Source: Talinum fruticosum
Lineage: Eukaryota > Streptophyta > Magnoliopsida > Caryophyllales > Talinaceae
Direction: 5' to 3'
NCBI GenBank assembly: GCA_021018815.1
Contig: JAITYX010000006.1
Location: 310,001 to 374,000, forward strand
Length of the DNA: 64,000 nucleotides
Shown here in pieces: positions 11,505 through 23,309 of the stretch. The notes below the pieces were generated by a model, which saw nothing but the letters and a program-made list of their open reading frames with translations, was not told where the DNA came from and ran no database searches. Position 1 is the stretch's first letter. Every line of letters starts with the position of its first letter. The position numbers and the translations under genes are program-made.

Positions 11505-14021
11505 ACTAATCTTCATCATCGAAGTATCACAAAAGAGATAGGTTCCGAAGTCCTCGAAGGCGGATATGGAAAATCGACCGTCTCCACCATCTTGTTAAGA
11601 CCTAGTCCCTTGGTCTAAAGATTGAGAAGCTCCATGAGAAAGTCGCCCTATAGGACATCCGGTGGAAGCCAATCAGATTTCCATGGCGATCAAGTGCTTG
11701 GAGAGGCGAGATGTCCATACGGTCTTCGGAAAAACTAGGGCCCGACCGGAAGAACTAGGCCCGGATGAGCTACGCCCCACTTCGGAAGCAATGTGATGGT
11801 GTGAGTGACGTGATAAGTGCGAGAAGTACTCGCTCCAGCCATACCAACAGAGGGCATTTGTTGGCCAAATAAGTGTGCTTCACCCCAGAGCCACCGAGGA
11901 AGCCTTCTAAAAAGATGTTCTAGATCGACACCTCTACAAAACCAATAGAGTATTTAGCATTTCTACTAAAACCTTAATAAAAGTTAGCATTTCTACAAAC
12001 TAAGACGCACCCGAATTGTTTGGAAAGTCTTCCCAGAAAATTAGTCCCGTATACCTCTAAGGGCGGGTTGGAATCTAACGGACATGGTCCGAGATTGCTC
12101 CCGGTCATAGTACAAGGTTTAATGGTGTTAACATGACATTTTTAACATGGAACTAAAAGTAAAGAGCATAAAACTCTTACTCCTTACCAGTTTCTTAGAA
12201 AAGGATGCCCCACACACTTCTCTTTAGGAATTTCAGGAATCCTTATGCAGCATGAGGATTCCTCGGGTTGAGAGACATCCACATCGACATTTGGAATATG
12301 GATATCATCCGGGAGAAGCTACAAAAGATGAAGTTAATTTCCATTTAAGAAATTCAACTACGAGACAGGAGAAAAGGATGAACGTTCACCAGTCGGATCA
12401 TAATCCGTCCCAAATGATATGCATATGATGCATAGAAATTCGAAGATTCGGTATAGGGATACCTGGTAGTCGCTTCCTCTTGCTTTTTTGAGAAAGGGAG
12501 CAAAAATAGAACATGGTTTGAGGTGGATGATACGGAACGAATGGAGGGCATGTGTTTTGGCAGATTTAAGGAATGACTCGCTCACCGAGGTACCAACAAA
12601 ACCCAAAAGGACCTTCAAACATGATCCCTCTCTCGCCGTAGTCTCGAGCAACTCCTATACTTAGGGAAATTGAAGTTAGGCCCAGGGGTGGAAGTTAGTC
12701 TGTATGCATAAGACCCATAAAGAGATAAGCAAACAAAAAAAGGGTGACAATCGGGCAGCCAAATGCCCGCCTATGGTAGGCGCTGGCCACCACGGCCGAG
12801 CCCACTGGTTCACCACAGGCCGTGGGCTGGGGTAGCGAGCTCAGCAGTTGAAGAAAATATTTCGGGGTTGTATTTTTTGAGGCAAATTTAACTTAACCGT
12901 GACATATCGAAGCCACACGGTTTAGAGCGGACCTCAACAAGCCAAGGTCATGAGCTTTGGGCTATCAAAGATTGATTTGGACATATGATACTCAAGCCGG
13001 GAATGAAGGGTGATTCGTTGAAGCGGGAGAAAGGCGCAAGAAATACTCATACAGACATGACTACATTTTTACAAATATAATTGAGATCTTTTATCCACAC
13101 AGGATAAAAATATTGTTTAAAATAAGAAAAGAGATAGAGCATACCTCAATGATCTTCCACAAGCCACGTAGCGGAAGAGAGTTCGTCAAGTCCTTCTCGG
13201 CTTTGGTACCCCTCATACCGGAGCATAGACCCTTATTAAGCACCTACAGGTAGGCGCACCATAATTAGGCTCTCTAAGCTTATCTACGTCCACCAAGTTC
13301 AGCAAATAGTGAACATGTATCTTTGAAGCTTGGTTAGAAAAAATGGATGTTCAGTAGCAAGAGAGCGAGCACAACTCGGGCTTGTTGTTTAGGTGTATGT
13401 TGAACCTAAGAGGTTCTCCCGAGGAAACCTACTAGCCATAGGACCTAAGAGGTGACGAAGATTGTTGGGATTTTTATACAAGTTTCGGTTGTAGACTAGA
13501 GGGTCCCTCGAGAAGCCCTAAGCTCACAAGATAGCAAAATCAAAAGGGGTAATGGTCATCTCCTCGGAATGAACATGAAAAGTGTTAGTGGTATCCCTAA
13601 AGCACTCACTAATAGCTCTAGTGGGATCACGTTCCTTTTGTCACACAAATGCCTCAAAGCGGTAAAAAGGAACCAAACCCAACATTATTCATGATGTCTT
13701 TAAAAGGTTAGTTCCTCTCTCTACATTTCTCCACGAACTTTGGAATAGCCCCGCTTACTCCGAATAGAACCCTTCAACAAGATGAAAATCCAACAAGGCT
13801 TTTAAATAGAAGTACTACTGCAAGTGAGCAAGAATAGAAGATTAAGCCAACAAGCTTACCAATGATGTAATGGTAACCGAAGATACGTGATTCTCGGCCA
13901 CCACCAAGAGATCGTTTAGGCTCCACTCATCATGGGGACGCCACTCTCGCTCTAGGAAATTGTCATGAACCAACTTCTCGGCTTGAGCTCTCCCAGTTGG
14001 ATGAGCCTTTCTTCTAGACAT
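11505..14021 (-). pseudogene. Antisense accessory gene of T1 with plant mobile domain (PMD)
   Basis: The best start is the ATG at 14021-14019, reading MSRRKAHPTGRAQ on the minus strand; a longer in-frame start at 14066 is less likely. PMD blocks (PF10536-type, found in MAIN-like proteins and plant transposons) are visible: TNTFHVHSEEMTITPFDFAI (about 13570-13620), GFSRDPLVYN (about 13500) and VHYLLNLVDVDKLREPNYGA (about 13265-13325). A further fairly open stretch lies at 12358-12651. Stops and frameshifts break it. GTAAGC at about 13853 and TTGCAG at about 13815 resemble splice sites, but 42 bases is short for a plant intron. The 3' limit near 11505 is set by alignment with a better-preserved tail in T4. 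Accessory ORFs in antisense orientation after pol are known in Tat elements. Confidence 0.7.
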
Positions 14022-14136
14022 ATTTGGAGAAATGTTTAAAAACCAACTAGTTTTCTCAAAGAGCACAACGAGAGCAAAGCTAGAGTAAGTAAGAGAGGAT
14101 TAAGTGAAGCGTGCAAAATGAACACACCAACTCCCA

Positions 14137-14144
14137 CTTTTATA
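14137..14144 (-). promoter_or_regulatory. TATA box of the antisense PMD gene
   Basis: The minus strand reads TATAAAAG here, about 120 bases before the PMD start codon, which leaves room for a start site near 14110 and a leader of about 90 bases. The leader is pyrimidine-rich, as plant leaders often are. This suggests the antisense gene had its own promoter inside the retrotransposon rather than relying on the LTR. Confidence 0.55.
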
Positions 14145-14805
14145 GACCCATTCGGCCAAGGCATGCTAAACACACAAGACAAAAGTCAAAAAAGCAAGAG
14201 GTGACTAAAAAGGGAATCCAGCAGACATGCCGGGCCCATCCTCGCCAAAGGCTTGCTTGGCGCCGGCTGCGGACTTAGTGGCATCCTATCGACGAGTAGC
14301 CTTACAAAGCACTAGCCGGTGGTCTAGCATGTGAAGTATGATGAGGCGTGGCTGGTGGATGTTTGGCACCATGTGCATGCAAGTGGAGCTTTTGGACCTA
14401 CCATGTCAGCTTTTACATATGAGATTTTCGATCTATTTTTTATTGAATTATTCAACTAAAATACTGAACTTTCATTAATATAAAATTATCCATTAACAAG
14501 CATGTTAGTACAACAGATTATCAAGCCAAGCTTCAAATCAAAGAATGATCCAAGTTTCAGAGATAAAGTTCACCGAGCTTTAGGCTCTAATCAAGCCAAG
14601 CTTAGGATACTCTTACGGGATTTCGGAATGCACACATCACAATTATGTCCAGGCCCTGTCTTAGAGTTTAGGTTCAATAGTAACATAATTGCACACAATA
14701 CACAACATTCAGCGTTCAAAACAATGCACAAAAGCAAGATAAGTATCTTTTAGTGTCTACTTTGACCATTCGTCTTCCGGACTTCGGTTAAAGTGGGTGC
14801 TAACT
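14145..14805 (+). other. T1 3' region and polypurine tract
   Basis: No gene. A GC-rich island with GGCGCCGG lies near 14258. Bases 14480-14760 match the corresponding part of T4 (about 49500-49900), including AAGCCAAGCTT wording and the TTTAGTGTCTACTT segment. The stretch ends in AAAGTGGGTGCTAACT (14790-14805), the polypurine tract that primes plus-strand synthesis, directly before the LTR. Confidence 0.65.
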
Positions 14806-16719
14806 CGTAGACACCTAAAATGTGCTAATCTTTTATTTATTTATTTATTTTGTTGGCTCAATGATGAAAGCCCGAGTCCTGTTTGATGATTTATATCACG
14901 GACGATATTTGATTCCTGCCACAAAAGCCAGTAAACCACAAAAACCCTTAGCACCAAACAAACGACCATTTTTGCCTTAGCTCGGTTAAAAAATTCCTTT
15001 TGTTTCGGATGGTCAAAGCCCGGGTCAAACCTCCATAGTCAATGGAAATCGACGTCGAGTACGGAAAGATTCCATGCTAAAAATTCGCATTTCATGATCA
15101 AGAGTATAAAAACTACTACATTTTAATCCAAGACAGTCCACCCGAGACATAGAGCTTACTTCCTCAAAATGATGTTGTTTATGTCCGACGCTACATACCA
15201 GTACCCGTTCACCTAAAACGCTACATTTTTCCTTGAGTTTTGCAACAACACGAGTAGGAGCTGCAGGACCAAAAACAATGTCGTTGTGGCTGGAGCCGTC
15301 AACCATGGGATCAAGTTCTATCCGGTTCTATCCTTTAATTTTTTTGTTTGGTTTCTTGTGATTTTCCGAGTCGGTTCATGCCTTGCTTTGGATTGCTAAT
15401 TAAATCATAACCCTAGGTCTTTTTTGACCAAATCTTAGAGAGCTTAGGCTCTCATTTTTCATATAGCCATTTTCTATGCTAAATGCTCGCTAAAACCTAA
15501 TTAAGAGCTACTAAATGCACTTATCGGTATTCCGATCTCTTGGTTTCTTTTCGACTCGCTTTCATCATACTTTACACACTGAATTCCTAAACTCCATCGT
15601 TCACACATCTTTCTATCTACCTCCATGAAAACTCACAAAGAGCCCTTCTTAATTCATCACCATCACATCACCATATCTAGTTTGGAGATCTAGATTAGTA
15701 GGTGGGACAACCTGGGGTCACCAATTCGGCCTTTGCAAGGTTTATTCATTTTATGTTTTATTACTTTTCGTACTCGGAGAAAAGATGTATCGCATTAAAT
15801 TGCTCCATGCCCGATGTAACCTCTTTTATTTCTCACTTTTGTTTCTTTTCGTTTTTCGTTTGCTTTCTTTATCGTTATTCGTATATGCCTCTATAGCTTT
15901 CATTATCATGGTTTGGTTGCTTTTTAATTCCATATTGTATTAGGTTATATGCTTGTGTTTAATATGCTACTCAAACTCCCCACCGAAATTAGTAAAGGTG
16001 GTCATTTGACGAAGCGGAACAAAAGGGATTATCCCTACATTTCGTACCCTCGCCCCGAGTCCGATTCTCGGTTCCGGAGTAATGGAGTCATTTTTTAAAA
16101 ACCTCTTTCAAGCTTAGTTTTCCCATACTAAGAAGAGTATTTTTTTAATTTTTGTTAGTTTTTATTCTTAAAATAGACTAGCAACTCCCTTTTCCGATTT
16201 ATTTTTATCAATTTGTTTCTTAGGTTTTCTAACCGAATGATAAAAAGGGGTTTTTGAATCTGCAAACCAGGCCAAAAGTCGAGGCTGACCACCTTAGGCA
16301 CGGCCCTTGGCCGGTGTCACCGACCACAAGGTGCTGGCTTTCGCCGGCGCCGAGTGGCTAGTGGGTGAGGCTTGGGTCCAAATTAGTGTTTTCAAACCAG
16401 TTTGGCCCTAATGTCCGACGACAGTAATCAATAAACCCCAACTTTTCTTATTTTTCGGTTATAAAATAATATCCCGGGATTTCGAAAATAATTTCTAAAA
16501 TAGAAGCGATTAATAAAATCGCCATTCAACCTTACTTAATTCATTTTAACTTAAGTTGTAAAATTCTAAAATCTGAATAAGAGGTTCATGCCGACTTTTA
16601 AAAATCAATCTTCAAAACCCCGAATCTTTTGCAACTTTAAATAAAATTTTCAAAAACACCGCCAATTCATGCGAAGCTCGGTTGGTCCCCACTTTGGGGG
16701 ATAGGTTATGATTCCTATA
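14806..16719 (+). repeat. T1 3' LTR (1914 bp)
   Basis: It starts CGTAGACACC (TGTAGACACC in T4, so TG has mutated to CG) and ends CCTATA. It aligns with both LTRs of T4 (44201-46176 and 49949-51719) over the start, the TTATTTATTTATTTTGTT stretch, the middle GTAGGTGGGACAACC-type segment (about 15700), the GC-rich GGCGCCGAG island (about 16345) and the end. No clear TATAAATAG box survives in this copy. Confidence 0.85.
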
Positions 16720-16812
16720 GGTTTCCACGTATCTCTTAGTGTTTTAACTTTTGAGTTAATTCCGGACTCTAAATCGAGTTCATTCTAGACTTAGAGTCTC
16801 TTTTCTAAGTTA
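16720..16812 (+). repeat. C3 5' LTR fragment (between T1 and C2)
   Basis: GGTTTCCACG..., GAGTTCATTCTAGACTTAG and AGTTA match the C3 3' LTR at about 43551-43610. The last five bases, AGTTA (16808-16812), are the left copy of the C2 target duplication. The LTR resumes at 29805. Confidence 0.85.
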
Positions 16813-19800
16813 TGAAGACTTAGTTTGTGACACTAAGTCATTCCGAGAATTACATAAAGACTCAAGTATAAATGTTATCTCTCTTAAGTTTTTATTTAAA
16901 GTCATTATGATAGTTATAGAAACTCTTGTATAAGTTTTCATTCATTTTTTACTAAATCATAAAGCACCTTATTGCATATCCCCTACACCGATGTTTCGGA
17001 CTCACTCGGACATCACTCGGAACTATCGTATGCTCAAATAAGTTCTCTAACACTCTTATTTTGAGTACTGATCTGTGTATTTCAACGCAAAGCAAATTAT
17101 AGTGGTAGCTCCTTATTCAGTTTATTTCCATGAGAATTATTTGACCAGATTAAGTTGTCAAACTTTGATCTTCTATTCTTTTAACTTGATCATACTTAGG
17201 ATTAACTCGGATGGAATTTGAGTATATTAAATATTAGACTCGGAAAATTCCACTCTTCTAGGCCAAAGATACTTAAGCATTTAATTATGCTAATTTAATT
17301 ATGAAGACTAAGACTTTATACTTACACTTTTCCGAGTTCCATCGAGGAATCGGGTATAAGACTTCATCTCTTATAGGGTTTTGATTTCAAGTCATTCAAT
17401 GTGCCTTAGAAACTTTTCTGAGTGATATAACATTTTCTCTCGAGTGTTATAGAAAATATTATATATGTTTATGCTTGACTCGACCGACTCGAAACCATAC
17501 TTCTACATGCCACTTCACACTCAATTCGAGTCCTCAACACTCCGATATATCGCATGTTCAAACACTTTGTTTCATGCGCATAAACTCCTGGTCCGACTTC
17601 GTGTTACAGGAATTACATTATTAATTCATTCTTCTAAGTCAAGCATATTTTGTTTGAACTTGTTTAGTCTAGATCAAGTTTGTTTACTCGATATTCTTTA
17701 TCTTACTTGATTCTTTTTTAGATTGACTCGGATGGAATTTAAGTCTCATGGATATTAGACTTAGAAAATTCCATTCCTTTTCCGACTCGGATAATTAGTC
17801 ATTTAATTATCTTAATTATATTATTATCTCGTGTCTAATCTTGGACCAAAGTATTTTATACTTTGAGAACCAAACTGATTTATTTTTGTAGGTTATTCAA
17901 ACGAGGCTATCCTATTTTTGAATTGCAAAAGTAACCGGTTTCAAAACGTCAAATCACCAGCGAGACAAGGCTTTTTCCACCTCCGACCTAGCCCCGTAAA
18001 CCGTGTCGGGGTTGTCCGCTTCCAAAACTGGAAAACCGCAACACTAAGCTCTACGGTGGTTTCCACCTTACTTTCAAAGACACCACCAAGTGGTTTTGGG
18101 ACTTCCAAAGGAGTCAAGAGCCGTTGCCCAACGTTCATATCTTAATGGATATTTTCCGAGTGACTCGGAAAATCCATTACAACGGTCACAAGGGACTTCT
18201 AGTGAGAAGATGGACACAACGGCTAAGTTGCTTGGTCATCTATAAATAGAAGCCAAGTTCTAAGACTTGAAGATTGTTGAACCAACTGTTAATACACATA
18301 CTTAAGCAAAAGTCATTGTATTTATTCTCAATCTGCTACTTATAACTCCAACTCTGTATTTATTATTTCTCCGAGTTGTAAGGTCTTTGTACTCGATTGC
18401 AAACACTCTCTTTCTTACTCTCTAAGTAAGGTCCCTTGACTGAGCCGTAAAGGTTAACTCAGCTCGGTTGTCCATAACCTGTAAGGGTGATCTCGGTTAG
18501 GATGTACTAGATCGAGATAAGGTAATTTCGAGTCTATTAAAAACTTGTAAGGAGTTGTCTAAGGGAGCAACTCGGGTTGAGTCGACCTACTGAATTTTGT
18601 GGACTCAAAATAGTGGATTTGACTTCGTGCTTAGATTAGCACGGTCCGTGGTTTTCTGCCCCAGGAGGGTTTCCACGTACTTTCGAGTTATTACTTTTCC
18701 GAGTGCATTTTAGACTTAGACTGTTTCAAAGTTCTGGTTAATCTATTTCTTCACTCTTCACCGAATTCCGAGTTAGTACTTTTCCGAGCTCATCCTTGAC
18801 TGTCGCTCACCTCGGATTCATATCTATTTTAAATTCAAGAAAATTTCATCATCACCCTATTCACCCCCTCTAGGGTGACTTAGCCTCTCCTAAAGCAAAC
18901 CTTCAAATTATTATCTATTCCTAATCTTGGACAAAATTCTTTTATACTTTGAGAACCAATGTGGTTTGCTTTTGTAGGTTATCCAAACGAGGCTAACTAA
19001 TTTTGGAAATACAAAAGTAACCGGATTTTAGTCGTCAAACACCAGCGAGTTAGGTTCTACCCACTTCGGGCATGGCTCGGACACCGTGTCAAGGTTGTCT
19101 ATTTCCAAAACTGGAAAACTCCAACTCTAGGCTTAACGGTTGATTCCACCACAACGTTCAATCACCACCAAGTGATTGGACCATCTTTGGAGCCAAGAGC
19201 CGTTGCACAATGTTCACATCCCAACGAATCTTTTACGTGTGACTTAGAAGAGTCGTTACAATGGCTAGTGAAGACTTATGTCCAGAACCAAGACTCAACG
19301 GTCATTACTGCCTGGTTAGCTATAAATAGAAGCCACCTCACAAGACAAGGAGATTGCCAAACAATATTGTTAAACACATTACTTGAGCTAAAATTGTTGT
19401 TCTCATTCTTTATTCAATCTTCTATTTACAACTCCAAGTCTCGTATTTAATATTTTTTAGTTGTAAATAAAGTCTTGTAATCAATCATATTCTTTTCTTA
19501 CTTTATGAGTAAGGTCCCTTAACCGAGCTGTAAGGGTTAACTCGGTTCGGTTGTCCTTGATTGTAAAAGTTACCTCGGTCAGAAATATTACATCGGATAA
19601 TGTAACTTTTGAGTTTAGGAAAACACTGTGAGGAATTGTTTAAGGGAACAATTCTAGTAGAGTCAGTCCTTGTATTTTGTGGATTCAAAATAGTAGATTT
19701 GAGTTGGTGCTTGGATTAGCACTGTCCGTGGTTTTCTCGCCCTGGGAGGATTTCCACGTAAATCCGTGTTATCACTTTTCCGAGTCCACTCTAGACTCGG

Positions 19801-19902
19801 ACTCTACTATTTAGCCGATATGTTGTAAAAATTGTTTAATTTTCTTCATCACCCTATTCACCCCCTCTAGGATGACTTAGACTCTCCATGAGCAAACCTT
19901 CA
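16813..19902 (+). repeat. C2 5' LTR (1481 bp without the nested solo LTR)
   Basis: It starts TGAAGACTTAG and ends ...ACCTTCA before the primer site, interrupted at 17302-18910. TATAAATAG at 19321-19329 is the likely core promoter of the element. The U5 hairpin lies at 19849-19875; its right arm has one mismatch (TAGGATGA). The LTR differs from the 3' LTR at roughly one base in five over the first 130 bases by eye. Confidence 0.92.
17302..18905 (+). repeat. Solo LTR of the same copia family (1604 bp)
   Basis: It starts TGAAGACTAAG, ends ACCTTCA and is flanked by perfect AATTA duplications (17297-17301 and 18906-18910). The host LTR sequence resumes in register: the empty-site wording GCTAATTTAATTATTAT is seen in the C2 3' LTR near 27440. 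It has a TATAAATAG box at 18241-18249 and the U5 hairpin at 18852-18878. It is the product of insertion followed by LTR-LTR recombination. Confidence 0.95.
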
Positions 19903-19904
19903 AT

Positions 19905-19916
19905 TGGTATCGAGCC
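19905..19916 (+). other. C2 primer binding site
   Basis: TGGTATCGAGCC follows the LTR after the dinucleotide AT. It is complementary to the 3' end of initiator tRNA-Met with one base missing relative to the usual TGGTATCAGAGCC. Confidence 0.85.
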
Positions 19917-19960
19917 TAGCCTTTCAAGGGGATCTCACCATCCAAATGTATAAAGATCGG

Positions 19961-21660
19961 ATGGCTCGTAACAGTGGAGAGTTTGACGAATGAAGATCAT
20001 CTACCGGACCACCCAAGTTCAAAGGGTTAAACTTTGCCCATTAGAAGAAGACGATGGAATGTTTCCTGATGGGCAACAATGAAGAAGTTTTGAACATCAT
20101 CTAAGCCGGAAACTACATTCCAATGAAGATAGAGAATGCAACTCTTGTACCTAAACTCAAATCTAAGTTAACCATCGAGGAGACCGAGAAATTCGGAAAG
20201 AATTTCAAAGCTATGAACACATTGATGTGTGCCATTAGCATAGAAGACTACAACAGGTCTCAGCCTGTGACACAGCCAAAGACGTGTGGGACACTCTTGT
20301 CAACACCTATGAAGGAACAACTCAAGTGAAACAGACCAAAGATAAGTCAATATCTTCATAAATATGAGCTGTTTAAGATGGAGCCGAAGAAAACATCACT
20401 CAAATGTATATTCAATTCACAAAGATTACCAATAATTTCAAATCTCTAGGCGGAAGGATCTTTCATAAAGAAATGTGTATAAAGATTCTGAGATGTCTAC
20501 CAAAGGAGAGATGGGGTCTTAAGGTGACAACCATTGACGAAGCTCATAACCTTTCTTAACTAAAGCCAAACAAGCTTATTTGCAAGTTACTCGACCCACG
20601 AGATTCATCTAGAAGAAGAGCATGCAGAGGTCAGCACCAAAAAGAATATTGCACTAAATGCCTCGAAAGCGAGACGCAAAAGTCCGAGCTCCTTGGAATT
20701 AGGAGAGGATCCCATGGCACTCATAGCCCGCGGCTTCAAGAAAATGATGAAATACAATAAGTGGGAAAGAGGCCAAAGGATGAGTTCTACAAGAAAGATA
20801 AGAAAGAAAGAAAAGGTAAATATTCTTTTCCAAATAAGTAATCTTTATCTAAGAACTCTAGTTGCTTTGAATGTGGCAGCAAGTAGCACATAGTGAAGGA
20901 TTGTCCCAAGAGAAAGAAGGACAGAAAGAAGAAGGCTATGATGGCTACCTGGAGTGATAATGAATCCTCTACGGAAGATGACTTAGATGACTCTAAGTGT
21001 CTTACTCGCACCGATAGACTCGGAAGCTGAATTAGAGTCGGACAACAAGGACTTAGATATTGATGAGGTACAGTTGAATACTTTCTCAAATTTTCAAAAG
21101 TTGATTTAGCACGATATATTTTCACTTTAGAAGAAAATTCCAATTCTTACTCTTTCCAGTTCAAAGAACAACTTGAGTCTCTTACTCGATGAGATTAATG
21201 CTTTGAAAAATGAATTGGAAAAGCTGAGACAAAAACTGAAAGAACTTAAGACCTATACTCAAGCAAATGACACCGTGTCCGAGGCACTTAGAACAAAGAA
21301 TGAGCAAGCTGAAAAGAAAGCTCAATGAGTCTCAGGAGCTTATTTTAAAATTCATTTAAGGTCAGATAAACCTTGATATGCTTTTAGGCTCTCGGTGTGT
21401 CTCCTTCAGGAAAGAAGGACTTGGTTTTAATGAAGAAGACGAATCAAAATCCTATTCTAATCTTTTCAAAAAGGATTCCATAACTCGTAAAGTTCGGGAA
21501 GGCTGAGCATGGTCCCATTCAAATAAATGAACAGAGGACTAAGCTCGGACCAGCTTACAGGAAAAGGTCTTCCCGTCCAGTTTACAAAAGCAAATATTTT
21601 CAAAAGAAAGAGACACGGACTAAGTTTTCTAAGGATAACCCAGAATCAGACCAGACCTAA
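19961..21660 (+). pseudogene. C2 gag (UBN2 domain, zinc knuckle, linker)
   Basis: The start is the ATG at 19961 (MARNSGEFDE), followed at codon 11 by TGA (19991-19993). The UBN2-type domain (20000-20640) shows PPKFKGLNFAH, then an open stretch at 20123-20329 with NYIPMKIENATLVPKL and NFKAMNTLMCAISIEDYNR, then LHKYELFKMEP in another frame. The zinc knuckle CFECGSK(stop)HIVKDC is at 20863-20907, with a stop inside it. A Lys-rich tail, an acidic stretch and a coiled-coil-like linker (21150-21330) follow. At least five frame breaks. Confidence 0.85.
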
Positions 21661-22990
21661 AATCATTCAAATCTAGGTTCCCAAAAGTGCTCTTTATCAC
21701 AAAAGGACCTCAATAAAGGGAGTTAATGGGTTCGTAAGAGGAAAAGTGACATTTAAAGATAACAGACAAAGGCAAGATAATAGGGATTGGAAAAATTTGA
21801 GAAGTAATCAACACCATCAGCCCAGTCTACCTTATCAAAGGAATCAAATACAATCTCCTTAGCATTTCTCAGCTATGTGACAAAGCTCAAGAGGTAATGT
21901 TCACTCGGACCAACTGCTACATCTCTAACGCTGTCACCAAAGAGACTAAGCTCTCGAGTCCGAGGTCAAGTAACACTTACATTATTCCTCTCTAAGATTC
22001 AAGTCAAAATTTATCTTGTTTGAAAGCATTTGTGAATGATGATTCATGGACTTGGCATCATAGACTAGGTCATATCAGCATGCATACTATTAAGAAATTT
22101 GCATGTCATGGATTGCTTAAGGGTTTACCTAATTATGCTTTTAAGAAAGAAAAAATATGTGAGGCATGCACAAAAGGTAAGCAAGTCGGTTCATCTTTCA
22201 AGCCACTCAAAGCTGTATCTACATCTAAAGTGCTTGAATTGCTTCATATGGATTTGTGTGGTGAAATTCCTCCGAAAAGTCTTGGAGGTAAATCGTATGT
22301 ACTTATTGTTGTTGATGATTTCATGTGATTTACTTGGGTCTGTTTTCTTAAGAACAAGAATGAAGCCTTCAAAGAGTTCACTAAGATCTATAGAAAAATT
22401 CAAGCGGAGTCTCGGACTCATATTAAAAGGATTCGAACTAACCATGGAAGGGAGTTCGATTACTTAGAATTTGCAGACGTTTGTGACAAGAATGACATAT
22501 CTCACAACTTCTCTACAGCAAGAACTCCTCAACAGAATGGAAAAGTGGAGAGAAAGAACAAAATGCTTGAAGAAATAGGAAAGACTATGATGATTAAAAA
22601 TTATCTACCTTACTATTTTTGGGCTGAGGCGATCAACACGAGTAAATTACACACTCAACGGAGGCCTCATCGGACCCATCTTAAAGAAAACAGCCTAAGA
22701 GCTTTACAAAGGGAAGAAACCCAACATCTCCTAGTTCACACCGTTCGGGTGAAAGTGTTTTACCATAATAATGATAAGGAGCATCCGACTAAGTTTGATT
22801 CTAGGTCGGATGGAGGTATATTTTTAGGTTATTTATCTTATAGCAAAGCTTATCGATTTTTTAACAAAAGAACTAACAAAGTGGAACAAAGTATCCACGT
22901 TGTCTTTAATGAAATTGATCTTGGCAGGATAAGTGAGTCCACATTCTCAAATCTTAGAGTTAACAGAGATCAACACGATCTTGCTAAGGC
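21660..22990 (+). pseudogene. C2 integrase; protease active site deleted
   Basis: The protease DSG motif present in C1, C3 and C6 is missing: the sequence passes from the linker (about 21710) to the GGKVTF-type block (about 21745). The GAG-pre-integrase part has the His-His-Cys-Cys zinc site (WHHRLGHISMHTIKK, CEACTKGKQ; 22048-22190). The integrase core has Asp in LLHMDLCGEIPP. The second catalytic Asp is Asn in RTNHGREFDY (codon 22440-22442). The Glu in PQQNGKVERKN is kept. The long frame 22545-23015 contains the YYFWAEAINTSK and GIFLGYLSYSKAYRFFNKRT blocks. Confidence 0.85.
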
Positions 22991-23309
22991 TCAACCCGAA
23001 AGAGTCAAAGCATAATTTTTGAGGCAATTCATAATTGGAGCAACTCGGAATGTTATGACTCGACTCAACAAACCGAAGAGCCAGCTCGGAATGATGAAGA
23101 ACAAGTCAACAAGACTCAACAACATCAACCAACTGAAGATCAGCATGTTCAACCAATAAACTTTGTAAATCAAAGGATAGGTAAAGCTTTCAAATATACA
23201 TCCAGCCACCCACTTGAAAACATATTTTGTGACATCAAAAGTGGGGTAAGAACTTGATCTTCGTTGCATAATCTATGTGCATTTTCTGCATTCATATCAT
23301 TAATTGAAC

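Larger units (their letters stand above)
7121..16719 (+). mobile_element. T1: Ty3/gypsy Tat/Ogre-like retrotransposon, 3' part
   Basis: Pol (RNase H, second RNase H, integrase), a long 3' region with an antisense gene, a purine tract and a 3' LTR are in order on the plus strand. The 5' part was separated by insertion of C1 and lies left of the window. The LTR ends at 16719 and the next bases (GGTTTCCACG) continue the C3 LTR, matching its other copy near 43551. T1 therefore entered the C3 5' LTR, and GGTTT is the expected target duplication. Confidence 0.85.

Noticed and set aside
13815..13856. Intron in the antisense PMD gene
   Set aside because: GTAAGC...TTGCAG is suggestive but only 42 bases, shorter than normal plant introns, and splicing it does not clearly restore a frame.
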